Positions 25,705-35,174 are shown, counted from the first letter of the stretch. The stretch: 64,000 bases of DNA from [Clostridium] fimetarium (GCF_900111235.1 NZ_FOJI01000018.1:1-64000), one strand, 5' to 3'. The notes: generated by a model from the sequence alone, not told the origin. Numbers and translations: made by a program.

Positions 25705-27162
25705 ATGGAACAGTATAACGTAAAAAGAATTAATCGGTTTAGTTTTGCAATGCTAATTATTTTTTCAACTTTGGTATTTCTACAATCATTGCCGAAGGGA
25801 ATTGCTTATGGATTATCAGTTTTGGCATTTGTTGGGGGAGCGTGTGTCGTTGTTGGGATTATATTTATCTTACCGATTAGTTCACATATCAAGGGGTATT
25901 TTATAGTGTTTGTTCCGATTATATCGGCTTCTATTATGTCTATAATAGAGCCAAATGAATATATATTGCCAGCGCAAATAATATTTGTAATCATGTTTGG
26001 AATGTATTTCAATGTAAAGATGATCATACATTTGGGCATAGTTTATAACGGTTTGAATATTATGTTAGGATTAATATCACAGTTTTTGCTCAATAATAGT
26101 ACGAATATTCTATTTCTAGTAAAAAGTGTAGTCTTTTTCAATATTTCACTTGCTGTAGTGTTCTTCCTTAGTAAATGGGGTAGTGAGTATATTAATTTAG
26201 CCACTGAAAATATTAAAAAATCGAATCTATTGTTGGAACAGAATGATAAATTACTTGTAAAAATTAAAGAGTCGATTAATCTACAAAACAATAACATAGC
26301 ACAAGGAAATTTTGAAATCGCTGATATTTATAAAACGGCTGATTTAAATCTATCTTCGTTGAATCAAGTTTCAGCAGGAATCGCTGAATCTACAAAAGAT
26401 GTAATTGATGTAACAACGAAGATAACTAATTTATCGGTAGCTGTTGAAAAAATCCACAAAGACAACAATGAGATGATGGATCGTGTGAATAATTCACTAA
26501 GCATAATTACGGATACCTCTAGTATTGTTAGCAATCTTGAGCAGGAACTTAATATGGCAAATGACAATGCAGAAAAATCAATTGAGTACTCTCATTCTTT
26601 AAGCGAAACAGCAGTGACAATTAGCAATGTTGTTGAACTGATTTTAAATATATCTTCCCAAACAAATCTGTTGGCGTTAAATGCATCAATTGAGGCAGCC
26701 AGAGCAGGAGAACATGGAAGAGGCTTTGCTATTATTGCAGAGGAAGTACGCAATCTTTCACAACAGACGGATGATGCAATAAAAGAAATTCAGAGCACAA
26801 TTGGTATGATTGGCAATAATATTGAAAAATCAAATCTAAGCGCGAATGAGATTATGAAAATAGTCGTTGAGGCAATGAAGGTATTTAATGACTTAAAGCT
26901 CATGTTTGATGAAATAAATCAAAACCAACAGCGTTTGAATTTGCTCGTTGGGAATACTTCTGGAGAGACCGAGTCGTTTTCGGAAGCGTTCAATGTAATA
27001 AGGAATGCATCTGAAAATGTATCAGCAGTATTTCAGGAAGTGACAGCAACAACAGAGACGGTAGTTAATAATGTGGTTGCAGAGCAAGATCATATAAGAG
27101 AATTAAAGCTACTTCTTGAAAACACCAAGCGTATCGGAGAACAATTAAAGGATATGAAATAA
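25705..27162 (+). CDS. Membrane-embedded methyl-accepting chemotaxis protein (no Cache, no HAMP)
   Basis: A 485-residue receptor. The first about 165 residues are five or six tightly spaced hydrophobic segments with almost no extracellular loop. The cytoplasmic signalling domain follows directly, with the tip [20 protein letters not shown] near residue 316 and the [10 protein letters not shown] continuation. No HAMP linker is seen. Such receptors are thought to sense membrane state, small hydrophobic molecules or intracellular cues. GAGGGG lies just before the ATG at 25705; a frame-extending ATG at 25660 has no site. It is 240 bp downstream of another chemoreceptor gene. Confidence 0.88.
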   Translation: MEQYNVKRINRFSFAMLIIFSTLVFLQSLPKGIAYGLSVLAFVGGACVVVGIIFILPISSHIKGYFIVFVPIISASIMSIIEPNEYILPAQIIFVIMFGMYFNVKMIIHLGIVYNGLNIMLGLISQFLLNNSTNILFLVKSVVFFNISLAVVFFLSKWGSEYINLATENIKKSNLLLEQNDKLLVKIKESINLQNNNIAQGNFEIADIYKTADLNLSSLNQVSAGIAESTKDVIDVTTKITNLSVAVEKIHKDNNEMMDRVNNSLSIITDTSSIVSNLEQELNMANDNAEKSIEYSHSLSETAVTISNVVELILNISSQTNLLALNASIEAARAGEHGRGFAIIAEEVRNLSQQTDDAIKEIQSTIGMIGNNIEKSNLSANEIMKIVVEAMKVFNDLKLMFDEINQNQQRLNLLVGNTSGETESFSEAFNVIRNASENVSAVFQEVTATTETVVNNVVAEQDHIRELKLLLENTKRIGEQLKDMK

Positions 27163-27263
27163 ATTAATGCTAGTAATTAAAAAAGTATTATGGTATAATC
27201 AGAAAATATGTACATTGTACTTTAGGAAAAACTTTACATATATATAAGGAGGAATTGATTAGA

Positions 27264-28553
27264 ATGAATTTTAAAGTAGAACAACTTGAAGAAAAGAATA
27301 TGGTGAAGCTTGTAATTGAAGCGACTAATGAAGAATTTGAGATTGGCTTGGAAAAAGCTTATCAGAAGAATAAGAGCAAGATGAACGTTCAGGGATTTAG
27401 AAAAGGAAAAGCACCTCGTAAGATGATCGAAAAACTTTACGGACAGGAAACCTTCTTTGAAGATGCAGCTAATGCAATAATTCCAGATGCTTATTCTCAA
27501 GCAGCACAAGAAAGCGGTTTAGATATAGTTTCACAGCCACAAGTTGATGTAATACAATTAGAAAAAGATAAACCATTCATCTTCACAGCAGAAGTCGCTG
27601 TTAAACCAGAAGTTGAACTTGGCGAATATAAAGGAATTGAAGTAGCTAAGATTGAAGGCGTAGTTTCAGACGAAGAGCTTGCTACTGAGTTGGATAAAGT
27701 TAGAGAAAAGAATTCAAGAACAATCAACGTTGAAGATAGAGCAGTACAAGACGGTGATGAAGCAGTAATTGACTTTGAAGGATTTGTAGATGGCGAAGCT
27801 TTTGACGGTGGAAAAGGTGAAAACCATGCACTAACAATTGGTTCACATTCATTTATTGATACATTTGAAGAACAATTAATTGGAAAGAACATTGCAGAAG
27901 CATTTGAAGTCAATGTAACATTCCCAGAAGATTATCATGTTGAAAACTTGAAGGGAAAAGCTGCAATATTCAAAGGAACAGTTAATGAAATCAAAGTAAA
28001 AGAACTTCCTGAGCTTGATGATGATTTCGCACAAGACGTATCAGATTTTGATACATTAGTTGAATACAAAGAAGACGTAAAAGCAAAATTAATTACAGAT
28101 AAAGAAAAAGAAGCTACAACGAAGAAAGAATCAGAAGTAATTGATAAGATCGTTGAAAATTCAAAGATGGATATTCCAGAACCAATGATTCAGACACAAG
28201 TAAAACAAATGGCTGAAGAATTTTCTCAAAGATTACAACAACAAGGATTATCAGTTGAACAATACTTCCAGTTTACAGGAATTACAGCTGAAAAGTTATT
28301 AGGAGATATGAAGCCAGAAGCCCTAAAACGTATTAAGACTAGATTGGTTCTTGAAGCAATTGTGAAAGCTGAAAACATTGAAGCAACAGACGCTGAACTT
28401 GATGAAGAACTTGTCAAAATGGCTGAACTTTACAAAATGGAAATCGAAAAGATCAAAGAATTCATGGGCGAAAATGAAACAAAGCAAATCAAAGAAGATA
28501 TTGCAATTCAGAAAGCCGTTACATTTGTTACAGAAGCAGCTGTAGAAAAGTAA
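27264..28553 (+). CDS. tig: Trigger factor, ribosome-associated chaperone and prolyl isomerase
   Basis: A 429-residue protein with the three trigger factor domains. The N-terminal ribosome-binding domain carries the signature GFRKGKAPRKMIEKLYG (near residues 43-59). The FKBP-type prolyl isomerase domain spans about 160-245 (GDEAVIDFEGFVDGEAFDGG). The helical C-terminal chaperone arms follow. It binds at the exit tunnel of the ribosome and shields nascent chains. ATG 27264 with AAGGAGGA ten bases upstream is chosen over the TTG at 27255. A TATAAT box with an extended TG lies about 70 bp upstream. The order tig-clpP-clpX is the usual one. Confidence 0.97.
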   Translation: MNFKVEQLEEKNMVKLVIEATNEEFEIGLEKAYQKNKSKMNVQGFRKGKAPRKMIEKLYGQETFFEDAANAIIPDAYSQAAQESGLDIVSQPQVDVIQLEKDKPFIFTAEVAVKPEVELGEYKGIEVAKIEGVVSDEELATELDKVREKNSRTINVEDRAVQDGDEAVIDFEGFVDGEAFDGGKGENHALTIGSHSFIDTFEEQLIGKNIAEAFEVNVTFPEDYHVENLKGKAAIFKGTVNEIKVKELPELDDDFAQDVSDFDTLVEYKEDVKAKLITDKEKEATTKKESEVIDKIVENSKMDIPEPMIQTQVKQMAEEFSQRLQQQGLSVEQYFQFTGITAEKLLGDMKPEALKRIKTRLVLEAIVKAENIEATDAELDEELVKMAELYKMEIEKIKEFMGENETKQIKEDIAIQKAVTFVTEAAVEK

Positions 28554-28590
28554 AAATTAGAAATCATATATTCGGATTGGAGGAATTACT

Positions 28591-29172
28591 ATGAGTTTAG
28601 TACCTTATGTCATTGAGCAAACAAGTCGAGGAGAGAGATCTTACGACATTTATTCAAGACTTTTAAAAGAAAGAATCATTTTCCTAGGGGAAGAAGTTAG
28701 CGATATATCAGCAAGCGTTATTGTTGCACAGCTACTATTCTTAGAGTCAGAAGATCCTGGTAAAGATATACATTTATATATTAATAGTCCAGGCGGTTCA
28801 GTTACTGCAGGAATGGCTATCTACGATACAATGAATTATGTGAAATGTGATGTTTCAACAATGTGTATCGGAATGGCAGCAAGTATGGGTGCATTCTTGC
28901 TTTCAGGCGGAGCCAAAGGAAAGAGATTTGCTCTTCCGAATGCAGAAATCATGATACATCAGCCATCAGGTGGCGCGCAAGGTCAAGCAACAGATATCAA
29001 AATTGTAGCAGACCATATCATTAAAACTAGAGCGAAATTAAACAGGATTTTAGCTGAAAATACTGGTAAGCCATTAGAGATTATTGAGGTTGATACAGAA
29101 CGAGATAACTATATGGATGCACAGCAAGCTTTAGAATACGGTTTGGTTGACAGTGTAGTTGACAAGAGATAG
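28591..29172 (+). CDS. clpP: ClpP, ATP-dependent Clp protease proteolytic subunit
   Basis: A 193-residue serine peptidase. The catalytic serine is in [11 protein letters not shown] (near 98), the histidine in [12 protein letters not shown] (near 123), and the aspartate in the C-terminal [10 protein letters not shown] segment. It forms the tetradecameric chamber that degrades proteins unfolded by ClpX, encoded just downstream. GGAGG is eight bases before the ATG. It is 37 bp behind tig and shares its transcript; a hairpin terminator follows. Confidence 0.97.
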   Translation: MSLVPYVIEQTSRGERSYDIYSRLLKERIIFLGEEVSDISASVIVAQLLFLESEDPGKDIHLYINSPGGSVTAGMAIYDTMNYVKCDVSTMCIGMAASMGAFLLSGGAKGKRFALPNAEIMIHQPSGGAQGQATDIKIVADHIIKTRAKLNRILAENTGKPLEIIEVDTERDNYMDAQQALEYGLVDSVVDKR

Positions 29173-29183
29173 GTTACGATAAT

Positions 29184-29219
29184 GGGGACTGTTGCAAAAA
29201 AATTGCACAGCCCCTTTTC
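29184..29219 (+). terminator. Terminator after clpP
   Basis: GGGGACTGTTGCAA pairs with TTGCACAGCCCC with two small bulges, followed by TTTT. It separates tig-clpP from clpX, which therefore seems to have its own promoter and leader. Confidence 0.75.
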
Positions 29220-29350
29220 TGGCCTTTTTATTTTTATAGTTTCCTAGTGCAAATGGTTAGTCAGTTCAGTATATGGGATTCATTTATGAATTAGTAGGGA
29301 ATGCGGTATTCGTGTGAATGGTGAATCATTCACATACAATAGTTGTGCGG

Positions 29351-29415
29351 TGGCACAAATTTAAGATGTGCATTGTCTCGCAGAGCGAGCCAATAAAAGA
29401 TGCGCAGAAATGAGG
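29351..29415 (+). promoter_or_regulatory. Shared 5' leader element, copy B (clpX)
   Basis: The segment GTGCATTGTCTCG, then GAGCGAG and CAATAAAAGATGCGCAG, runs directly into the clpX ribosome binding site. It matches the methylase-gene leader at 16576-16640 on the opposite strand with only scattered transitions. A nearby TTGTGC/GCACAA dyad (29343-29358) could be an operator. The element is part of the mRNA leader if the promoter lies upstream, as expected. Confidence 0.7.
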
Positions 29416-29421
29416 GCAATT

Positions 29422-30705
29422 ATGGCAGGAAAGATTATTGATGAGAAACTACGTTGTTCATTTTGCAACAAATCACAGGAACAAGTTAAAAAGTTGATTG
29501 CAGGACCGAATGGCGTATATATTTGTGATGAATGTATTTCGATTTGTGGGGACATTCTCGATGATGAATTTGATACGGAAGATACAGAAGAGAGTGAGCT
29601 TGATATTAATCTTTTGAAACCGATGCAAATAAAAGAATTTCTTGATGATTATGTAATTGGTCAGGATGAAGCGAAGAAAGTATTGGCAGTATCCGTTTAT
29701 AATCATTATAAGAGGGTTTTGTCTGGTAAGAACTTAGATGTTGAACTTCAAAAGAGTAATATTTTGATGCTTGGGCCAACTGGTTCTGGTAAGACTTTTT
29801 TGGCACAGACACTTGCGAAGCTTCTTAATGTTCCATTTGCAATTGCAGATGCTACAACACTTACAGAAGCAGGTTATGTTGGTGAAGATGTAGAGAATAT
29901 CCTTTTGAAAATCATTCAGGCAGCTGATTATGATGTTGAAAAAGCGCAGTACGGCATCATTTACTTAGATGAAATAGATAAGATAACTAAGAAATCAGAA
30001 AATGTATCAATCACAAGAGACGTTTCAGGTGAAGGCGTTCAGCAAGCACTTTTAAAGATAATAGAGGGTACAACTGCATCGGTTCCACCACAAGGCGGTA
30101 GAAAACATCCACAGCAAGAGTTGATTCAGATAGATACTACAAACATATTATTTATATGTGGTGGTGCATTTGACGGATTAGAGAAGATTATTGAGACGAG
30201 AATGGATCAAAAATCAATCGGATTTAATGCAGAGATAGCTGATAAAAGAGAAGAAAATGTAGGAGAAATCTTACGTAAAGTACTTCCACAGGATTTGATC
30301 AGATTTGGTTTAATACCTGAATTTGTTGGCCGTATTCCAATTGTAGTTGCACTTAATAATTTGGATCAAGAGGCATTGGTTAAAATCCTTACAGAGCCTA
30401 AGAATGCAATTGTGAAACAGTACAAGAAACTTTTCGAATTAGATGAAGTTGAACTTGAATTTACACCAGAGGCTGTCCAAGTGATTGCAAGAAAAAGCTT
30501 CGAGAGAAAAACAGGTGCCAGAGGGCTTCGTTCAATTATGGAATCAGTAATGATGGATGTTATGTATACAATTCCATCAGATGATACAATTGCAAAGTGT
30601 ATTATCACGAAGGAATCTGTTGAAGGTACTGATAAGCCAATCGTACAGTATAGAACAGAAAGTATTGTTGACAAAAAGAGTACACAGAAAAAAATAGCAC
30701 AGTAA
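29422..30705 (+). CDS. clpX: ClpX, ATP-dependent unfoldase subunit of the Clp protease
   Basis: A 427-residue AAA+ protein. An N-terminal zinc-binding domain has two CxxC pairs (CSFC near 11 and CDEC near 36). Walker A is GPTGSGKT (near 115), Walker B is IIYLDEIDK (near 179), and the ClpP-docking IGF loop occurs in QKSIGF. It recognises and unfolds tagged substrates for ClpP. ATG 29422 with GAGGG four to eight bases upstream is chosen; a GTG at 29368 would turn the conserved leader element into 18 extra, unlikely residues. A lon gene, common next in Clostridia, is absent here. Confidence 0.97.
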   Translation: MAGKIIDEKLRCSFCNKSQEQVKKLIAGPNGVYICDECISICGDILDDEFDTEDTEESELDINLLKPMQIKEFLDDYVIGQDEAKKVLAVSVYNHYKRVLSGKNLDVELQKSNILMLGPTGSGKTFLAQTLAKLLNVPFAIADATTLTEAGYVGEDVENILLKIIQAADYDVEKAQYGIIYLDEIDKITKKSENVSITRDVSGEGVQQALLKIIEGTTASVPPQGGRKHPQQELIQIDTTNILFICGGAFDGLEKIIETRMDQKSIGFNAEIADKREENVGEILRKVLPQDLIRFGLIPEFVGRIPIVVALNNLDQEALVKILTEPKNAIVKQYKKLFELDEVELEFTPEAVQVIARKSFERKTGARGLRSIMESVMMDVMYTIPSDDTIAKCIITKESVEGTDKPIVQYRTESIVDKKSTQKKIAQ

Positions 30706-30717
30706 AAGTTGTATAGC

Positions 30718-30761
30718 AAAGTCGCACAGTATAGGTCACATATTATAAAGTCGCACAGTAA
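30718..30761. repeat. Direct repeat downstream of clpX
   Basis: AAAGTCGCACAGTA occurs at 30718-30731 and again at 30748-30761, with further CACAGTA and ATACAGTA fragments around. It is a short non-coding duplication of unknown meaning. Confidence 0.6.
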
Positions 30762-30796
30762 AATATCATACAGTAATCGGTTTGAGAATCTAATTT

Positions 30797-30837
30797 AGTG
30801 TATAAAGTGAATCATTGATTCCCTTTATACACTTTTA
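30797..30837 (+). terminator. Terminator after clpX
   Basis: AGTGTATAAAG pairs perfectly with CTTTATACACT (11 bp), the stem continues weakly inside, and TTTTATTA follows. Confidence 0.8.
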
Positions 30838-30891
30838 TTAGTCTTGATAGAACTATTTAAATGAAGGCCTGCGGTGCAAGGAGGTATTAGA

Positions 30892-32331
30892 ATGGTAATT
30901 AAAAAAGTTGATTTGGAAATCGTAATTGGAGTTACAAGTGAAATCCCTGAAACAGATAAGCCAGAGATTGCATTTGCCGGAAAGTCAAATGTAGGAAAAT
31001 CATCACTCATTAATGCGCTGATGTTTAGAAAATCATATGCAAGAATCTCATCACAGCCAGGTAAGACACAGACGATTAATTTTTATAACATCAATGATGT
31101 GATGTTTTTGGTCGATCTCCCTGGATACGGATATGCCAATGCAAATGAGGCAGTTAAAGCAAAATGGGGTAAGATGATTGAAAAGTATCTTATTAACTCA
31201 AGCCAGCTACAACAAGTGTTTTTACTCATAGACATTAGACATGATCCATCCACCAACGACAAGATCATGTATGACTGGGTTGTGTCAAATGGATTTAGAC
31301 CTGTCATTATTGCAACAAAAGTGGACAAACTAAATAGAAGCCAGGTTCCAAAACATGTAAAAATGCTTAGAGATGGATTGGGTCTGCGAAAAGATGATGT
31401 ATTGATTCCATTTTCAGCGACAAGCAAGCAAGGACTTCCAGAATTATGGAAAGCGATTGATGGCTATGTTTTAGATGAAGAGTTGATCGAAGTGGTAGAA
31501 GGCAAAGAGATGACAGAGGTTAAGGCGGAAATGCAAGTGAAAGAGAAACTGGAAACTGAAATGAATGCAGATGTGAAAGATGAGGCTAAGGCGGAAGTGA
31601 AGGCTGAGGAGAAATCGGGAGCGAAATCTGAATTGAATGTTGAAGCGGAAGAGAATACTGAAGTTGAAGCTGAAATGAAAGAACGATTGAAAGTGAAACC
31701 AAGACCGAGAGTGAAAGCAAGAACGAAAGTGAAGGCAAGAACTGAAGATATAGTAATTCCTGAAGTGAAAGAAAAGAAGGAAAGAAAAAGCAAAGCATTG
31801 GCTAAAAAATTGGCAAAAGCGAAAGAAAATGAAGGAAGAAGACCAAAATATAAGCCTAAGACAGACGTAAAAAACAAAGCTGGAGTAAAGTCAAAGACAG
31901 AAGGTAGAAGCGCAACTGGAGCGAAGCCAATGACAGAAGACAGAAACGCAGCTGTAGCGAAGCCAAGGTATGAAGATAGAAGAACAACTGTAGCGAAGCC
32001 AATGTCAGAAGACAGAAGAACAACTGTAGTGAAGCCACTGGCGGAAGATAGAAGCAGAACTAGAATGAAGCCAAAGACAGAACAAAGAGGCAGATTTGGA
32101 GCGAAGCCAAAGACGGACGATAGAGACAGCACTGAAGAAAAGCCAAAGGCAGAAGATAGAAGCAGATCTAGAATGAAGCCAAAGACTGAGCAAAGAGGCA
32201 GAACTGGAGTGAAGCCAAAGACAGAAGAAAGAGGCAGAATCGGAGCTAGGCCAAAGACAGAAGAAAAAGGCAGAATCGGAGCTAGACCAAAGTCGGAAGA
32301 AAAGGGCAGAACCGGAGCGAAAAAAAGATAA
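30892..32331 (+). CDS. EngB/YsxC ribosome-biogenesis GTPase with a 280-residue repetitive basic tail
   Basis: A 479-residue protein. Residues 1-200 are a complete EngB GTPase: G1 GKSNVGKSS (near 30), G2 region QPGKTQT, G3 DLPGYGYA, G4 TKVD and G5 SATSK. EngB helps assemble the large ribosomal subunit and usually ends at about 200 residues. Residues 200-290 are Glu/Lys-rich with imperfect repeats (AEVKAEEK). From about 332 come twelve tandem 12-residue units of the type KPKTEERGRIG, strongly basic. The tail may bind rRNA. AAGGAGG is nine bases before the ATG at 30892. It has its own terminators on both sides. Confidence 0.92.
   Translation: MVIKKVDLEIVIGVTSEIPETDKPEIAFAGKSNVGKSSLINALMFRKSYARISSQPGKTQTINFYNINDVMFLVDLPGYGYANANEAVKAKWGKMIEKYLINSSQLQQVFLLIDIRHDPSTNDKIMYDWVVSNGFRPVIIATKVDKLNRSQVPKHVKMLRDGLGLRKDDVLIPFSATSKQGLPELWKAIDGYVLDEELIEVVEGKEMTEVKAEMQVKEKLETEMNADVKDEAKAEVKAEEKSGAKSELNVEAEENTEVEAEMKERLKVKPRPRVKARTKVKARTEDIVIPEVKEKKERKSKALAKKLAKAKENEGRRPKYKPKTDVKNKAGVKSKTEGRSATGAKPMTEDRNAAVAKPRYEDRRTTVAKPMSEDRRTTVVKPLAEDRSRTRMKPKTEQRGRFGAKPKTDDRDSTEEKPKAEDRSRSRMKPKTEQRGRTGVKPKTEERGRIGARPKTEEKGRIGARPKSEEKGRTGAKKR
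31885..32316. repeat. Twelve tandem 36 bp units in the EngB tail
   Basis: Each unit encodes 12 residues with the core KPKTE-(D/E)-R. The units are in frame and degenerate, more alike towards the 3' end. Slippage could alter tail length without a frameshift. Confidence 0.85.
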
Positions 32332-32354
32332 AATATGGTTAAGAATATTGAAGA

Positions 32355-32384
32355 AGTGACAGCGTGAGCTGTTACTTTTTTTTT
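32355..32384 (+). terminator. Terminator after the EngB gene
   Basis: AGTGACAGC pairs with GCTGTTACT around GTGA (one G-U pair), followed by nine T. Confidence 0.92.
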
Positions 32385-32436
32385 CTGGTTTTAAGTGAAA
32401 TATTGAGAGTATCAATCAAAATAAGTGAAAAAGATA

Positions 32437-32466
32437 TTCAGTAAATATGGATAGATATGGTATAAT
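32437..32466 (+). promoter_or_regulatory. Promoter of the histidine kinase gene
   Basis: TTCAGT, an 18 bp spacer and a perfect TATAAT with an extended TGG before it, ending 46 bp before the kinase ATG. Confidence 0.55.
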
Positions 32467-32511
32467 AAAAACCAGCAGTATTTATAGAATATATAGGGGG
32501 CAGGGAGCCAC

Positions 32512-33342
32512 ATGTACGTTAGAAAAGTAGTTCGTAATTTATTGATCATTTGTTATATACAGTTTTTTTTATGCATTCTATTCTGGATTGGCGTTGGAAC
32601 TAAAGTATTGGGTCGCGTTGGGTGGTGCGATTATGCAATTATGGGTGCAGTACTGTTTTGCAGTGGTGGATTGATAATTGGAATTGGATTGATTAATCGA
32701 TATTATAATGTTGGAATAGAAGAAACAATTAAAAATTTAGAGGAATTGAATACAACACTTAGAACACAAAGGCATGATTATATTAATCATATGCAAATTG
32801 TATATGGGCTACTTGAATTGGACGAATATCAAGATGCAAGGGAATATCTAGAACCTGTATTTGTTGACATTATGAAGGTAAGCAATGCCCTAAAGACCTC
32901 AAAACCTGCACTGAATGCGCTTCTTCAAGCAAAGATGGAAACCGCTCGCAGAGCTGATATTGCTATGTTTTTAGGAGTGACTTCAGATTTGCGTAATATT
33001 AAAATAGAACAATGGGAGCTATGTAAGGTACTTGCTAATCTGATTGATAATGCAATTACTGCTGTTGATCAAATGGAGAAAGAAAAAACGATACATATTG
33101 AGATCGGTGAAGATATACGTAACTATAGATTTTGTGTCTATAATAATGGCCCAGTAATACCTGAGTCACAGCAAGACCTCATATTTAAAAAGGGATATTC
33201 AACAAAAAAAGATGAGGGACATGGTTTAGGCCTTATGATCATTAATCAAATTCTTGATAGCAATAATGGTACGATTGAACTTCAGTCAATCGAAGGCAAA
33301 ACTTCATTTACCGTGTTCATAAGTAAGGAAGATGTAAGTTAA
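32512..33342 (+). CDS. Membrane sensor histidine kinase (Spo0B-alpha/GHKL type)
   Basis: A 276-residue kinase with two N-terminal membrane helices (about 8-30 and 42-64) and almost no extracellular loop. The phospho-acceptor motif is RTQRHDYINHM (His near residue 90), typical of the HPK10-like or DcuS-like group. The ATPase part has the N box NLIDNAIT and G box GHGLGLMII. It probably senses a membrane or cytosolic cue. No response regulator is adjacent. The LytTR regulator at 36679 is the only one in the window, and this kinase type commonly pairs with LytTR proteins. GGGAG precedes the ATG. Confidence 0.85.
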   Translation: MYVRKVVRNLLIICYIQFFLCILFWIGVGTKVLGRVGWCDYAIMGAVLFCSGGLIIGIGLINRYYNVGIEETIKNLEELNTTLRTQRHDYINHMQIVYGLLELDEYQDAREYLEPVFVDIMKVSNALKTSKPALNALLQAKMETARRADIAMFLGVTSDLRNIKIEQWELCKVLANLIDNAITAVDQMEKEKTIHIEIGEDIRNYRFCVYNNGPVIPESQQDLIFKKGYSTKKDEGHGLGLMIINQILDSNNGTIELQSIEGKTSFTVFISKEDVS

Positions 33343-33488
33343 ACATGCAATAGTGACAGTTCAAATTCAAAAATGTATAACATATTGGTTTGATATTTCA
33401 TTGTTACAAAAATATCATATACTATGAATATCAAAGTGATTGATGTAAATAGACATGAAAAGCTTTGAATGAATAATGGGGGAGAGAA

Positions 33489-34472
33489 ATGAGGAAAAAA
33501 TCTATCTTAATAGCAGTTATAGCTGTAATTGTAGTGATTGCAATAATCGCAACTGTAATTGTAATAAAGGATAATAAAGCGAAGTCAGCAGAAACGGAGG
33601 AAAACATTCGCGCAGAAAGCGAAACCAAGACCAAGACTGGAATTAACATTGAATTTACATATTATGAGGACTACTGGCAAACATATGACTTAAAAAATGC
33701 AGTTTATAAAACGCAGGCGGAATATGAAACGGCAGTGCGAAACTATATCAATCAAATTGCATCATTACTGAACAAGCAGGACTGGTATCAACAATATGAA
33801 GGCATTGATACCATTTTCATAGGATTAAAAGTCGCCGACAGCGATGATGCCCCAAATCTAGAAGGTATAACTTTTTCGAAAAATATTAGTAAAACAATTG
33901 TGACATGTGATTTGTATATGAATAATACGATGTTTCGACATAATAGGAGTCAGTTGATTCATCTGCTGACACAATTAGTTACAACTAAAACCACAAATAC
34001 GATGACTATGGCTGACGGGAGAACAAACGCTCTAGAGCATGGATTTTATGAGTATGTACAGAGTTATTTAGGAATGGGGATTGGTTCACTCAATTACGGT
34101 ATAGATGTTCATAACTATTTAAATGAGCTCACAAAAAAATATGAACAAGATACGATTAAGAATGTTACTATGAGCAAGATAAGAGATAATGTAGGAGAAA
34201 TCAGTAAGTATCTGACTTACCATTCCTACAATGAGTACTTCATTTTAAGCAATTATTCTTTTGTTGATTATATGGTAAATACATATGGAATTGAAAGTGT
34301 GATGAAAATGATGGATGCATATGATGAGAGCATATATTATATGTTCAACCAAAACGGATTAAGTGGGATGCTATCTGATTGGAAGCTGTTTTTGGAGAAG
34401 TACCCAAGTAAAATGACATTGGACGAAATCAATGCACAGATCGCTGAAATCAAGAGTACACATGGGTATTAG
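33489..34472 (+). CDS. Membrane-anchored extracytoplasmic protein, possibly a degenerate peptidase
   Basis: A 327-residue protein with one N-terminal membrane helix (about 5-28) and a large exported domain. I do not recognise the family with certainty. The pattern SQLIHLLTQLV near residue 157, followed about 40 residues later by ALEHGFYEYVQSYLG, resembles the helix and glu-containing LxEGFAEY segment of M1/M61-type (peptidase MA-like) metalloproteases. The HExxH zinc motif itself is not present, so catalysis is doubtful. GGGGAG precedes the ATG. It is a single gene between the histidine kinase and nfeD-floA. Confidence 0.5.
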   Translation: MRKKSILIAVIAVIVVIAIIATVIVIKDNKAKSAETEENIRAESETKTKTGINIEFTYYEDYWQTYDLKNAVYKTQAEYETAVRNYINQIASLLNKQDWYQQYEGIDTIFIGLKVADSDDAPNLEGITFSKNISKTIVTCDLYMNNTMFRHNRSQLIHLLTQLVTTKTTNTMTMADGRTNALEHGFYEYVQSYLGMGIGSLNYGIDVHNYLNELTKKYEQDTIKNVTMSKIRDNVGEISKYLTYHSYNEYFILSNYSFVDYMVNTYGIESVMKMMDAYDESIYYMFNQNGLSGMLSDWKLFLEKYPSKMTLDEINAQIAEIKSTHGY

Positions 34473-34633
34473 AGACACATCATTATAAGGGGATAGCGGA
34501 AAAATACACATATTAGATTATTTTGATCTTTACTATGATATAATGATAAATCAGTTGAAATTGTATTTACAAGAGTGATATGATAGAAAGAACAATTAAT
34601 TACATATATTTTATAAACCTAGGAGGTGACAAT

Positions 34634-35119
34634 ATGGATGGATTAATGATTTTAGGCGTAATTTTGTTAATAATGGGATTCGTGTTTGTAGCGATAGAGA
34701 TGATGATTCCAGGGTTTGGAGCACACGGGTTATTAGGAGCGGTCTGTTTAGCAGCAGGAGTGGTTCTTTTATCAGATACAGTTAATGAAGCGTTAGTATT
34801 TACTGCGATTATATTAGTAGTGCTTTTGATTATGTTTATAGTAATCATGTCGCTACTTTCAAAGGGAAAACTTGACTCGCCGATCATTTTACATGAAAAG
34901 CAAGACAAAGAGAATGGTTACATAAGTTCTAATGACTTAAATTATCTGTTAGGAAAAGTAGGTCTTGCATCAACAGATTTACGACCAACTGGAAGAGGCG
35001 TATTTGATGAAATAGAATTTGATGTTATATCAGATGGGCGTTATATTTCAATCGGAAGTAAAATCGAGATATATAAAGTATTCAATTCTAAATTAGTGGT
35101 TAGAGAAATGTTTAAGTAA
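34634..35119 (+). CDS. NfeD-like membrane protein
   Basis: A 161-residue protein with three or four hydrophobic segments (about 3-80) that include the family pattern MIPGFGAHGLLGAVCL. A soluble OB-fold (about 100-160; GKVGLASTDLRPTGRGVF, then GSKIEIYKV) follows. NfeD proteins act with flotillins in membrane microdomain organisation, and the FloA gene follows directly. ATG 34634 has AGGAGG nine bases upstream; an upstream in-frame ATG at 34580 has no site. A hairpin with a shared 22 bp core lies between this gene and floA. Confidence 0.9.
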   Translation: MDGLMILGVILLIMGFVFVAIEMMIPGFGAHGLLGAVCLAAGVVLLSDTVNEALVFTAIILVVLLIMFIVIMSLLSKGKLDSPIILHEKQDKENGYISSNDLNYLLGKVGLASTDLRPTGRGVFDEIEFDVISDGRYISIGSKIEIYKVFNSKLVVREMFK

Positions 35120-35135
35120 GCAAGTAAACTATATT

Positions 35136-35174
35136 TTAGTGCCGTTAAATAATGCGAATTAAATTCGCACGGCA
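35136..35174 (+). promoter_or_regulatory. nfeD-floA intercistronic hairpin, shared 22 bp unit copy 2
   Basis: GTGCCG and CGGCA(G) close an outer stem around TGCGAAT/ATTCGCA. The 22 bp core 35148-35169 matches the leader hairpin of the NYN gene at 16959-16980 with two differences. It lies about 20 bp before the floA start. Confidence 0.6.

Noticed and set aside
29368-29421. 18-codon N-terminal extension of ClpX from a GTG
   Set aside because: The extension is the translation of the leader element shared with another gene, and the ATG at 29422 has a proper site and gives the standard ClpX N-terminus.
31464-32132. 222-codon antisense open frame opposite the EngB tail
   Set aside because: It is the complement of the Lys/Arg-rich repeats, giving an artificial Leu/Phe/Ser-rich sequence. 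No ribosome binding site fits and the sense frame is an intact extension of EngB.
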